From assembly GCA_019321725.1 (NCBI GenBank), contig CM033105.1:13963632-14027631 (forward strand): a stretch of DNA of 64,000 nucleotides, in the 5' to 3' direction. Position numbers and translations under genes: made by a program. The stretch comes from Paulownia fortunei (taxonomy: Eukaryota; Streptophyta; Magnoliopsida; Lamiales; Paulowniaceae). Shown one piece after another: positions 45,948 to 57,128 of the stretch (position 1 is the first letter of the stretch; every line of letters begins with the position of its first letter). The notes below the pieces were generated by a model. It was not told the DNA's origin and ran no database searches. It was given only the letters and a program-made list of their open reading frames with translations.

Positions 45948-45972
45948 TTACACTTTCATAGATACTATAGAT
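45948..45972 (-). other. Second Helitron 5'-terminus-like sequence
   Basis: On the minus strand the text from 45971 reads TCTATAGTATCTATGAAAGT, then GTAAATG, closely similar to the true 5' end at 47615 (TCTATACTATTATAAAAGTG, then TGAATG), and it follows an A. It would define an inner 5.09-kb element 40881-45971 sharing the same 3' end. Confidence 0.65.
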
Positions 45973-45989
45973 ATAGATAGTTTATGGAG

Positions 45990-47400
45990 GTTTTGCAAAT
46001 TTAGTCTCATGGTTCGAAAAAGATCCAATAATATGAATACGACAGTGGGATGTGCCTTTGAATTGATATAAAAATAAAATGTTAACTGCATATTAATTTT
46101 AATGAATCTAATAAGATTGGAAATTGTGGGGTATATTTTCACAAAAAATTGGTATTGAGTTTGAATTTCGTTTTTTGTTTTGATTTGTCAACCCATACGA
46201 AATATCGAATTTTAATTCTTACAAATTTTATAAATAGTGTTATATCTAATTTTACATTTATTAATTAATATTGTACTTTTTTTCTTAATTTTAACTTACC
46301 AAACTAAAAATAATAAATTCAAAATACAATTAGATTTTGTTATTTAATTTGAACTATTTAATTTTTGTTTATTTTTAAAAAAACATTTAATAAAATCATT
46401 GAATCGAAATTGGACAAAAGATAAAACAAAAGGTAAAATAGTTATAAATAATTTTCACACTTATTTTCAGAAGAAATTAGCAAATTGGTAAAAATAATAT
46501 AATATTCAGATGTAGGTGGCTTGAGAATGTATATGTTAAAGGAATCAAATATCTCACTAATTGATGTAATTATTTCTGTATATTCCAAACACATGAAAAT
46601 ACACATTTAGTCTCTTAGTTCAGAAGGTCTTGCAAATTTAATCACATAATTTGAAAAAGATCTAATGTTAGTTATGAATACATTTTATTATATAGGTGTT
46701 GCTGTATTCTTTTTTTTTTTTAATAGTGAAATAACCAAAATTATAAATATAACAATAAAATCTGCCCTTGAAATGATATAAAAAAATAGATGTTATTTCT
46801 CACATTAATTTTAATGAATATTAGATTAGATATTATGAGGTATATTTAGTTTATTCAAATAGATATATTTTATAATAAAATAATTTATATATAGTGTGTC
46901 ATTATTTTTTCTATTCTAATTCAATGTGACTTTTTTATAGGGGTGACCACAATTTGATAAAATGACGGAATCAAATCAAAACTAAAAATTCGGTATTTAT
47001 CAAAGTCGAACAAAAAAATTCAATTTGGTATTTAATTTTTATTTTTATAAAATTTGGTATTTGGTTTAATTTGGTGTTTTATTTTTTGATTTATCGAACA
47101 TACCCAATATCAAATTTTAACTTTTACAAATTTTATAAATAATTTTTTTATCTGATTTTATATTTATTAATTAATTTTATATTTTTTTCTTAATTTTAAC
47201 TTACCAAACTAAAAATAATAAATTCGACATACAATTAGATTTTGTTATTTAAATTTGAACTATTTAATTTTTTGATTTTTTTTAAAAAGTTTATTTAACA
47301 AATTAATTGAATCGAAATATGAACACATAAATGGACAAAAGAGAAAACAAAAGGTAAAGTACTTATAAATATAATTTTCACAAATATTTTTGAAATATCA
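45990..47400. repeat. Diverged direct repeat pair (45990-46460 and 46600-47400)
   Basis: Both copies contain, in order, a 'gcaaattta' block with a 'gaaaaagatc' phrase, a 'tgatataaaaa' block, and 'ttttaacttaccaaactaaa' with 'aataataaattc' and 'acaattagattttgttattt'. They lie between the two Helitron 5' termini in the same orientation. No coding content. Confidence 0.65.
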
Positions 47401-47615
47401 AACAAATGAAAGTAGAGTTTGTTTTGGACTCTTGTTGTTCGTTTATTGTAATTATCCTATAACTTCATTGACCAATTAAATTAATAAGTATTATTTGTTC
47501 CAAAATTATATAATTATTAAATTACATAACTACCATTAATTTTAATAATATTAAAAAGGTATTTTAATCGGATAAAAAATTAGAAGAAACATTCACACTT
47601 TTATAATAGTATAGA

Positions 47616-47835
47616 TATAATGGAAACCAACAAATTCATTGGTCGACTTGGCATAAATTGTGTCTTTCGTATAATGAAGGTGGTTTAAGTGTTAGATCTT
47701 TAACTGATGTTGTGGTTTCTTTTGACTACAAACTTTAGTGGAGATTTCGCACAAGTTTCTCATTGTGCGCCAAATTTATGAGGTATAAATACTGCAGTGA
47801 TGCTGCCCTAAATTGTGGTAAGCCCTTGCAAAATG
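47616..47835 (+). pseudogene. L1 ORF2: post-RT segment
   Basis: It resumes after the Helitron with QQIHWSTWHKLC, YNEGGLSVRSL, then LWRFRTSFSLCAKFMRYKYC (allowing stops), matching the L1 region KIHWxSWxKLC, EGGLGIRSL and WRFRTxxSLWAxFMxxKYC. After KYCSDAALNCG the likeness ends. From 47836 to 47947 I recognise nothing. Confidence 0.82.
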
Positions 47836-48084
47836 TGATTTGTTTGGTAATATTCCAAGAGAAAAAACAAAAAAGAGAAATATATAGAGAGTTTTTTGTA
47901 TATGAAAGACGTAATAATTATGATTTTTTCCTCTTGGGCGAGAATATTATTGGGTTCGCATAACCACGAGACCCGAATGCAGGAGAATTTAAAATTTCCA
48001 TCACATACAAATATAGGTATCTTAGGTTAGTTTCGATTTGATCAATTATGCATAACTGAAATATGGTTGATACTCTAAATAAAT

Positions 48085-49871
48085 TGCTACAACTTTTAAA
48101 CTTGTAAACCCAAATACAGGTTGTGTCAAGTAATAAATTTCTCTACAGTTCTAAGTTGATCCACAAGGAAGTTACTTGAAGTTTTCAAGATTATATTTCT
48201 TAAAAGATAGGTTTTATATGATTTAGAATATAAAAAAAATTATGCTATAACTAAGAAATCAAAGTAATAAAATTATTGAAAATTAGGGATGCACTCTTGA
48301 GTTTTAGATAGAGGAACGATTATTTATTCTATTTACCTCTTTTAAATGCCACTATTAGAATTCATACATAATGAAGATTCCAATGGGAAGATGTTATCAA
48401 ATAATTCATGCATTAAGGTAATCATGATATTATCTTACCGTTTGCAAATTATCTCTTAACACCAATACTTGTTTATAGGATCAAATATTTGTGCACACCT
48501 TTATTTACAACAAATCAAGGTTTCATGTTAGCAATCAATGTAATAGAACTGTACATCAAACTAAATGAACCCAAGTATTTATTGTGTCATTGGTGATACA
48601 AAAATCAAGAATCGTCACTAAACAAGAAGGGTTTTAACAACACTTATTTATGGAATTACATATATGCATGCCTTGTCTACAACAAATCAAGGTTTCACAT
48701 TAGCAATCGGTGTAGTAAAATCATATAATAAGCTAAATGAACCCAAATATTTGTTGTGTCATTGGTAATACATTAATCAAGAATCACCACAAAACAAGGA
48801 GGGTTTCAATTAAAAATTAAAATAATAATACAATACACCCGAATGTTATACACCTTTATAACTGTTTATGTTCTTCCATCAAGGTTCACCCTTTCTTCTC
48901 AACTAAATGAAATTTAAAAAGACATAATAAAAGTAGAAAACACTAAAAATAGAAGAGAAACTAGAGAATACATTTCTATTATTACTAGAAAACTTACATT
49001 ATTACTAGAAAAATTTAGTTTAAAGAAAGACAACAATAAAAGTTTCTTTCCCTCTCTAAGGTTTTTATGTATCTACAATGACATCTAAGGGCCCTTATTT
49101 ATAGTAGAAGAGTGCCTAAATTGATATCTCCAAATGCACTCCAAATTTACTTCAAATATGCTCTAAATTCACATGTTCTTTTCAAATTTGAATATTATCA
49201 CACTTTTTTCTCCATGAAATCAGTTGATTTTGGAATGTGATCAATATGAAAGCTCTATATTTGTCTATTAGTTTTATTTTTCAACTTGAATCACTTAATT
49301 CCAACCACTAGCGAAAAATTTATACTTGATTTAAGGAAATGTGTTAGCATAGATAGATCATTTCCAATCCACACTATTGGATGACTTTTCAACCATAATA
49401 AATGTTAAATTGAGATAAGTTTCCAATAGAAAGTTGTAGTTTTATCTCTTGCCTTTCAAATGAAGTAAGATTTAGGTACATATGGCTCTAAAACATGGAG
49501 TTATGTTCGAAATACTAAAACTGCACAAGTCTAGAAACTTGCTTATTTTGAATTTAATTCAAGCCCAACAATCACTTGTAAAGTCCAAGTGATTTTTTGC
49601 ATATATTTTGATCTACACATGATGGACTTATACAAAAATGGCCCTTTTTTTCTTCTAATTATGATGTTTCTTTGATCCAATGAAAAATTATCTCCCAACT
49701 TGCTCATGAAATGTCTTGTCTTCTTTGATTTAATTTTGGCTCTTTTTTATCTTTTTTTGTTCATTGATTACCTAACACAAAAATATTAATAAAATTATAA
49801 TATTAACAAGAATAAAACAAGGAAAGTATTAAGGATTTGATATAAAAATAAGTCAAAATAGGCACTTATCA
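48085..49871 (-). repeat. 3' LTR of gypsy element B
   Basis: Plus-strand ends are TGCTACAAC and GGCACTTATCA. It pairs with 55509-57128 but contains an extra repeat of about 0.2 kb: the 'acaaatcaaggttt' passage occurs twice, near 48520 and 48683, where the other LTR has it once. A minus-strand TATA box (TATAAATA) is at 49096-49103. Confidence 0.88.
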
Positions 49872-49883
49872 AATTCCCCCATA
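49872..49883 (-). promoter_or_regulatory. Polypurine tract of gypsy element B
   Basis: The minus strand reads TATGGGGGAATT next to the LTR start TGATAAGTGCC. Confidence 0.87.
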
Positions 49884-51625
49884 CTTAACCCTTATTCTTC
49901 CTCGAGCAAGTCTAAAATAAACCTAAACTAATCTACTTTCGTAAGAAATCACAATTGCATTTAGCATATGCGACAAGCCTTTAAATCTCTAGGTGGCCCA
50001 AAGAGGTGAGTTATAGACTCATGAGGGTTTCTAGTAGTGATACCCACAAACACCTATGATAACTAACTTGCAATCATTGTTCTCAGGAAAAAATAATGTA
50101 ATATGGAAAGAAACCAAACAAGTGTTGAATCTAATCTTTAGTCATTCAAAAGTCAATATATTTCCACAATAAGTATACTCAAGTGTGTGTGTGTGTGAAT
50201 AGTTAATGTGAACGGTGATGAAACCATGCATGCCTCAGATAAGTGAATTACCATAGAACCTCACAAAAACCATTACTTAATCTCTAATGAAAGAGTTAAA
50301 CATCATAAGCTCTTCATTCGGTACAAATATCCACTATATCGAAGGTACCATACTAAATCAAAAGATTTTCAACAAATATTGTAATGGGGCCAAAGGGTAA
50401 TCATGTGGCTAAAAAATAAAAGGATATGATGTAACAAAGATTCTAAAAACTTCATAGAATTAGAGATATAAAGTTTATCAATGAAGAATTCTCATACTCT
50501 ACGAATTTCAACATCAGTACCTATTGTTATTGAATTGGACCCCTTTTCATCATTTTTATTAATTTTGCAACATCTCATTTTTAGTTGCAGCTCGTAATAT
50601 TTTTAACACTTTGCAATATTTTTTGTTTTATTTTTGTTTTGTTTTTTTTCATTTTTTTGGAAGAGAAAGTCCCTCATACTTATCTTTTATTACAATCCAA
50701 TTTTCTTTTGCAAGCTCATCTTGTCAATGAAATGTCTCTTAAACTCCAAATTATTTTTAGAACAAGAGTAGGATAATAGTGTATTTAGACTACATAAAAA
50801 GATATGGTTATCAAAAAAAAAAGATTTATTTATTAAAAGACTCAAAGTGTCTCACTATAGGGGATGTTCTCTTGGAACATCACATGGGGAACAAGCTGAT
50901 TTGGCCGCAGTGCTAGAAAGCCTAATGCCTTAATTATTTTTTAAGTGGTGTTCAATTAGTCGTTCGTCCCGACAAACCAAAAGATAAAGTTCTAACGCTC
51001 AATCTCTATATGTCGAAAATTCAAGTGATAATTAAAACGATTGCATAAGAACTACCTATTTTGACATAGTTGTTTCCACACTGAATAACAAACTATTTGT
51101 ATAAAAGAATTTGAGTATAATTATCATAAAAATATATTAACCAAAGGACAACATCAAAATTCAAAACAACATCCATCATCAATCAAACGATAATATTTGT
51201 GCTTAATTTTAATCATTGAAGTTGGAAAAACATATACGACTCAAAAAAATTAACAATTCACAATTTTTTGTTAAAAACTTTACAAACTTGTCATATTATG
51301 CAAAAAAAAATATAGGAGTATGTCTCAAGAGTGTTAAAGTTACCCTTTACTCTGTCACCATTTTTCATTGTTTCAACAGACCCAAAAGTAAACATACTTG
51401 AATAAAAAAAATTCTTTTTTAAAAAAAACTAGAAAAACACATTGAACACACAAAACATGATATCAACTATCCCCTACCCCAACCTAATCGATACATTATC
51501 CCCAATGTCGAAAGTAGTTAGAAAAGTAGAGTTTGCAAGATATTTCCTAAAATGTAGCTTATTGGAAAATACAGCTGAAATAATATAATATATACACTAT
51601 TAGTTGAAACTGTTAAGGATAAATT
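49884..51625 (-). other. Gypsy element B 3' untranslated region
   Basis: No protein likeness was found. The part nearest the LTR (about 49890-50060) has the 'gactcatgagggtttctag' type text seen upstream of the PPT in many plant gypsy elements. A short (TG)n is at about 50184-50197, and A- or T-rich runs occur at 50810-50822 and 51402-51430. No clear poly(A) tail follows the LOG copy. Confidence 0.5.
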
Positions 51626-52279
51626 TCACAAACTAAGAGTCAAATTCATTTTGCATTTTCCACCATCGTCCTTGTTGGATCAATCCACATGAGCCAAGGC
51701 TGGATTAGGTTCTGGCATATATGCTAGGAGTTGATTAATTAGTTGATCCTAGTTGGAGCAGAAATGAGAATTTTTCTCGTAGATGTTGAAATAAAACTTT
51801 TTTTCTGTAACATTATCTACAAAAGATAGCAAACCATAAAAAATACCATTAACATTAAGAACACCTACAAACTTCTGGTGAATGTTGAATTGTATCCAAG
51901 AGATAACTTGGAATAATTCCTCTAGTGTACCAAAACCACTAGGTAGAGTGATGAATGCAGCCACATTATTTAACATATTAGGCATTCTATTTTGAAAATG
52001 TGACACTTTTAACTCATTTTCAATAGTCATACCTATGATATTCTGTACTCTTAAAGGTTTTGGGACAACTCCTAAACTTTTGACTCTTCCTATATGAGCA
52101 AAAGTAGCAACACTCTCTATTAATTATAGACTGTCTCCCCCATACACTAAATGAATTTTTCTTTCTGCTAAAGTTCTACCAAGGTTATTGGCTGCCCCTA
52201 TAAATTCACTATTTTTTCCTACATTGGTTCCACAAAAGACACAAATACAATTGAACTTGCGAGTGGAAGACCCTTCCAT
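51626..52279 (-). pseudogene. LOG: Intronless LOG (cytokinin riboside 5'-monophosphate phosphoribohydrolase) copy
   Basis: LOG enzymes release active cytokinin bases from their nucleotides in the cytosol. From ATG at 52279 one continuous frame of 217 codons can be followed to TGA at 51626-51628 without any frameshift, broken only by stops at codon 52 (TAA), 177 (TAG) and 200 (TGA). Features in order: CICVFCGTNVGK near the start, LAERKIHLVYGGDSL (family LVYGGGS), HFQNRMPNML with the conserved Arg, and AFITLPSGFGTLEELFQVIS, which is the PGGxGTxxE motif with its second Gly changed to Ser but the Glu kept. Then comes HQKFVGVLNVNG. Plant LOG genes normally have several introns; none is present, so this looks like a retrocopy. 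It is in the sense direction of the element. Confidence 0.87.
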
Positions 52280-52869
52280 TTTTTTATTTTTTTTTGGAAA
52301 GTGAGTTGTGCAAAAATAGTGTAAGTACGATGCAATTTATTGAGGTGTAAATAGAGAATGCATTTATCAGATGTCTTTTTCTTTTGTCAGAAAGGTTGAA
52401 AATAAGGACAAAGTTTGAAAAATAAAATTTAACTACTATACATGAAATTCGTACATGTATATGTGATTATGACTCACATCTTCCTCTGATTTTACATTTA
52501 GTAGCGGGTTAAATGCCCTCTATAGGTCGAGAATATGCTTCCTATCCAGTTTTCTTATAAACTAGCTAACATGGTCTTTTAATGTCAGATTCTCAAGACC
52601 ATAACACTCATATTCATCCCAAAAGTGATTCCATAAAATAATAATTACACAATATACAAATCCACAAGAATGCATCTCAATAGTTAATCAAATATCATTT
52701 AGAGAATCATTACTCAGTTCATCCTTAATGAATTGAATTTTATCTTCTCAAATTTTAGAAACCACTCCTAAGAAACTTGCATTTTTGTTTTGTTTATTTA
52801 TTTTTATATCAATTATTTGGGAAACTGATAAGTCTGACTTCAATATCTAGGGAATACTGTTATCTGCTA
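52280..52869 (-). other. No gene; sequence between integrase fragment and LOG copy
   Basis: AT-rich, with no recognisable pol text in the three minus-strand frames. The 150 bases upstream of the LOG start codon could hold its former 5' UTR, but no promoter motif is clear. Confidence 0.4.
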
Positions 52870-53035
52870 CTTAACTAAGAAAGATCCTAAATTGATAATT
52901 TTCATAAATTTTGCAAAAAATACAAGTGTCTTTGAAAAGAGTAGGTCAATAAAATCCATACTGCAAGATCTTTGCAGCGATTTTCTTTATCAAAAAATGA
53001 CTATCATGTGCTCTAGCATGATAAAATTTTAAAAA
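52870..53035 (-). pseudogene. Gypsy integrase zinc-finger fragment, out of order
   Basis: The minus strand translates as FYHARAHDSHFLIKK, then IAAKILQYGFY, a stop, and PTLFKDTCIFCKIYENYQ. It matches the H2C2 integrase finger of Athila/Tat elements (family AAKVLQxGFYWPTLFKD, CxxC). The second Cys of the finger is Tyr. It lies downstream of a pol-end-like phrase at 53195-53219 rather than between RT and that phrase. No integrase core follows. Confidence 0.75.
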
Positions 53036-53194
53036 ATACTACCTACCACATTATTAGCACGCATTTTTAATTACAACAAAATAAAATAGAAAAAAGTAAA
53101 AAAAAGTTAAATGGATAAAAAGAAAAGAGAATGAGAGTTAGATAAAGTAAATCTATAATTATCGGCTCTCATAGTCTTCTTTTTCATCCATTGG

Positions 53195-54100
53195 GTTATC
53201 TCTCAACAAGCGCCAAAGCCATCACCCATCCAATCGCCATCCTATAATTTTAAAGTACCCAAATAATTTGTCCACTTGTACTTGAGTGAAGTCTTTAGCA
53301 ATGCTGACTAGTGGTATTTCTTGTTTTTTTCTCACCCAGGTAGACATATTTAAGAGGGTCTGGGATTAGTTTAAGCTACATTGTGGGTGTTTGGACCACA
53401 AAAGGTAGAAGTCTTTCATTAGATATTGGTAATTCAACATAAGAGACATCATACCTTGATTTTTTTGGCAACGAATCCAGTCACGTTACCACATCCCCCA
53501 ATATTTGCAGATCCAAATTCTTTTCTTTCAAATCCTTCATAAGGAGATGTTTCTACAAATTAACCTCAACTCTATCCTTACCAGTGAACTCAAGCATTTG
53601 TTGTGACTTGGGATCAATAATGTCAACTACAGAAATAACATTCACATTAGTAGAATATCTCATGGCTTTAAAAATATTATATTTTATAACCTCGCCATCA
53701 AACTTCATAGTCGGAAGGCCATCACAAACATCATTCTTAGCTCGGGCTATCTTCATGAATGGTCTTCCCAAAAGAATGCATGTAGGATTATGGCATGTGT
53801 CATCCTCCATCTCAAGAACATAAAGATCAGTAAGAAAAACTAATTCATTCACCTACACAAGAACATCTTCCACAACCTCTGTTGGATATGCATTAGATCT
53901 ATCAACTAATTGTATAATAACTCCAATTTCTTTTAAAGGTCCTAGATTTAGAGAAGCATAAATAGAATATAGCATAACATTAATTAATGCTCTCAAATCT
54001 AACATGCAATATGGTCTTACCAATGGTATAAGGGATGGTACAAGGGAGTTTTCAAATATGGTCTCCCCCCACACTTACTTTTTCATCCTCCCTTAACTTT
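53195..54100 (-). pseudogene. Gypsy element B protease and pre-RT region
   Basis: The protease reads CMLDLRALINVMLYSIYASL, where the family has LDLGASINVMPYSIY; the Gly-Ala-Ser after the catalytic Asp is changed, so it is inactive. It continues LGPLKEIGVIIQLVDRSNAY, a stop at 53853, then VNELVFLTDLYVLEMEDD and ILLGRPFMKIARAK. Near 53330-53400 comes PDPLKYVYLGEKK and at about 53245 MAIGW, the stretch just before RT. RT itself is absent; the text moves to 'gcgcttgttgagagataacc' (complement of about 53199-53218), similar to the pol-end phrase of element A. Confidence 0.82.
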
Positions 54101-54399
54101 CATTTGTTAGTGCATAACTCTTTTAGGAACTTAGCATATCAAGTCATTTGCTTGATTGCATCAAGAAGAGGGATGTTTACCTTCACTTTTTAAAAATCCT
54201 CAAGGATCTCCTTTTCTTGTTCATTTTTCTTAGACTTTGCTAACCTTCTAGGAAAGGATAAAGGTATTACATAAGTATGAGAGAGAGGTTTATGAGTGGT
54301 TACGACTTTGGATTCTCCTTAGGATGAATAGTCTTGTCAACAACTTTTTCTTTTCGAAGAGTTGTGATCAAATTAGCCACCTTGATTAAATTTTCACCT

Positions 54400-55313
54400 G
54401 AAGAAGAAATGTTACACTAAGTAGAGGATTAGGTTGAGGTTGAGTAAGAAATTTACCATTTTTATGAGTACGCAAAGATTTGTCAATGTTGAAAGTATGC
54501 TTTTAATTTCATTGATGGCTTGTGAAGTATGTTTATTGATGTTTGTTTGTTTATGCATACATTCTTGCAAAGTTTCCTCAAGAAATTTTGTATGTGAAGT
54601 TGGATAAAAATAAAATAGCTTTTTGTGAATATAGTGGTTGGGCATGGTTCTCATCTCACCAACTAAAATTGGGATGATTTCTCCACTGTGGATTGTAAGT
54701 TTCAAAATATGGAGAATGAAAAAGTTTTTTGAATGTGTTCATGATATTTGATTGTGCTGGAATATTTGGGCATTTATTGATGGAGTGTCCCACAAGTTCA
54801 CAAATGCAACAAACTTCTTTATCTTACACATATCTAATTTTCTTTACTGTCTTTTTAAATCCCATGACCTCAACTTTTCTTGTTAAACTAGCAATTTTAG
54901 AATTTATATCATTTTCTTGACTAAAGTAATATTTTTCAAAAATTCAACTTACATTTCTTGCCAAGTGCCAACCAACCTAGATTTGGATGAGTTAAGCCAA
55001 GTTCTTACTTTATCTTTTAAAGAAAAAAGAAATAATTTGAGTTTAACATTCCCATTTGTACATGTTTGATCTTCAAAAGTGGCGCATACTTCATCAAATT
55101 CTTTTAGATGCAAGCAAGGGTTTTCATAATCTAAACCATGAAAATTAGGAAATAAAGAGATCATACCTGCCTTGAATCAAAAGTTATTTACATTGAGAGA
55201 AAAAATGAAATAAGAAGGAGAAGAAATTCGAGGAGTTTGCAAGTAATAATGCATGGTACACACATGTTGATTCTCATTTTCATCCTAGACACTTTCATTT
55301 TCAACCATGGTAG
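54400..55313 (-). pseudogene. Gypsy element B gag
   Basis: It starts near MVENES at about 55308. The capsid core is MISLFPNFHGLDYENPCLHL, EFDEVCATFED and LKLFLFSLKDKVRTWLNS (55164-54949). A zinc knuckle CCICELVGHSINKCPNIP is at about 54770-54825 in another frame, followed by ETYNPQWRNHPNFSW near 54670-54715. The frames are broken in several places. Typical Athila/Tat gag layout. Confidence 0.85.
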
Positions 55314-55484
55314 AAGTGTGTGGAGGTGGCTCAAACAAATTTCCAAACAAAGTATAAGAATAATTTCTAACTAAATGACGAGAATTATAATTATGATACT
55401 ATATGAACATATAACCACAAAGAAAACAAATACACAATGTTTACAAAGGGAAAATATTTACAAACCTGAATACATACCTTGCCT

Positions 55485-55502
55485 TCCCCACCAATGGTAC
55501 CA
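55485..55502 (-). promoter_or_regulatory. Primer binding site of gypsy element B (tRNA-Asp type)
   Basis: The minus strand reads TGGTACCATTGGTGGGGA after the LTR end GTAGCA; this is a mutated form of TGGCGCCGTTGCCGGGGA. Confidence 0.82.
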
Positions 55503-55508
55503 AAAACA

Positions 55509-57128
55509 TGCTACAACTTTAAGGTTGTGAACCCAAGTGCAAAATGTGTCAAGTAATAAATTTCTTAGGAGTTCGAGTTCGATTCACAGGAAAGTTGTTT
55601 GAAATTTTTAGAATTATTTTTCTTAAAAGATGGGCTTTATGTGATTTTGAATATAAAGAAAATTTATGCTATAATTAAGAAATTAAAGTAATAAAAGTAT
55701 TAGGATTAGGGATCCTCTCTTGAGTTTTGGATAGAGGAACAATTATTTATTTTTTATTACCTCTTTGAAATGACACTCTTGAAATTCATACATAATGAAC
55801 ATTCTAATGAGAAAACTTAGATACCAAATAGTTAATGTATTAAGGTAATCATGATATTGTCTTACTATTTACAAATTATCTATTAACACCAATACTTGTT
55901 TATAGGATCAAGTATTTATGCATACCTTTGTCCACAATAAATGAAAATTTTATTTTAGCAGTTGGTGTAGTAAAACTGTACATCAAGCTAAATGAACCTA
56001 AGTATTTGTTATGCCATTGATGATATATAAATCAATAATCACCACAAAACAAAGAGGGTTTCAATCAAAAATTAAAACAATAATACAGCATAACTGAACA
56101 TTATGCACATTTATAATCATTCTTCTTCCTCTATCAAAAGGTTCACCATTTTTTACCAACTAAATGAAATTTAAAAAGACATAATAAAAATAGAAAAGAG
56201 TAAAAATAGAAGAAAAACTAAAGAATACATTTCTATTACTGTTAGAAAACTTACATTACTACTAGAAACTTAGTCTAAAGAAAGATAACAATAAAACTTT
56301 ATTTCCCTCTTTAAGGATTTTTGTGTATCTTCAATGACATCCAATAGTGCCTATTTATAATAGAAGAGTTCCTAAATTGGCATCTTCAAATTCACTCCAA
56401 ATTTACTTCTAATATGCTCTAAATTCACATGTCCTTTTTAGATCTGAATATCGTCACACATGTTTCTCCATGAAATCAGCTGATTTTGAAAATGTGATTA
56501 ACATGAAAGCTATATATTTATCTGTTAACTTCATTTTCCAATGTGAATCACCTAATTCCAACAACAAGGAAGAAAATTATGTTTGATTTAAGTAAATGTG
56601 TCAGCATAGATAGATTCTTTCCAATACACATAATTGAATGAATATTTTGCTATAATCAAGGTTGAATTAGGCTGAGCTTCCAACAGAAAAATTATAGTTC
56701 TATCTCTTAACTTTCAAATAAAGTAAGATTCATGTCTATAGGGCTTATGAATATAGATTTATATCCAAAGTACTAAAACTACATAAGTCTAGAAACATGC
56801 TTTTTTTAAATTTAATAAAAGTCCAACAATTACTTGCAAAGTCCAAGTAATTTTTTTTTGCATATATTTTGATCTACAAATGATGAATTTAGGCAGAAAT
56901 AGACCTTTTATTCTAATTATGATGCTTCTTTGATCTAATAAAATATTATCTCCCAACTTGCTTATGAAATGTATTGTCTTCTTTGGTTTTATTTTGGCTC
57001 TTTTTGATTTCTTTTTGTTCATTGATTCCCTAATATAAAATATTAATAAAACTATAATATTAACAAGAATAAATTAAGAAAAGTATAAAGAATTTAATAA
57101 AAAAATATGTCAAAATATACACTTATCA
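55509..57128 (-). repeat. 5' LTR of gypsy element B
   Basis: Plus-strand ends are TGCTACAAC and CACTTATCA. The minus-strand TATA box TATAAATA is at 56352-56359. It is clearly diverged from the 3' LTR, so the insertion is old. Confidence 0.88.

Larger units (their letters stand above)
40881..47615 (-). mobile_element. Non-autonomous Helitron, 6.7 kb
   Basis: Its 5' end on the minus strand is TCTATACTATTATAAAAGTG at 47615 and its 3' end is CTAG at 40881-40884, preceded by a hairpin (40892-40908). It sits between A and T (plus strand 40880 A, 47616 T) with no duplication, as Helitrons do. Deleting it rejoins L1 text coding GSYNGNQQIHW (one base short), matching the L1 consensus there. No RepHel helicase was found; the interior is AT-rich with direct repeats, a large near-palindrome and a second 5'-like terminus. 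Confidence 0.85.
8640..47947 (+). mobile_element. L1-type LINE, split by three insertions
   Basis: One non-LTR retrotransposon of the plant L1 clade underlies this interval. Its pieces, in order on the plus strand, are ORF1 5' part (8660-9130), ORF1 3' part (37148-38145), ORF2 endonuclease and first RT part (38170-39457), second RT part (40081-40880) and post-RT part (47616-47835). Removing the Athila element, the MITE and the Helitron places each piece next to its expected neighbour in protein order. All parts carry stops and frameshifts, so it is long dead. Its 3' end and poly(A) are not seen because a copia LTR starts at 47948. Confidence 0.85.
48085..57128 (-). mobile_element. Ty3/gypsy element B (minus strand, Athila/Tat-like, rearranged)
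   Basis: LTRs are at 48085-49871 and 55509-57128, each with TG...CA ends on the minus strand, flanked by a perfect TAAAT duplication (48080-48084, 57129-57133). Minus-strand order: PBS, gag with CCHC knuckle (55313-54400), protease and the sequence just before RT (54100-53230), a pol-end-like phrase, an integrase zinc-finger piece (53035-52870), a LOG gene copy (52279-51626), untranslated sequence, PPT, 3' LTR. RT and RNase H are missing. It must have moved with enzymes from another element. Confidence 0.9.

Noticed and set aside
47836..47947. Continuation of L1 ORF2 between KYCSDAALNCG and the copia LTR
   Set aside because: The translated text has no match to the expected L1 sequence after KYC, so I leave it unassigned.
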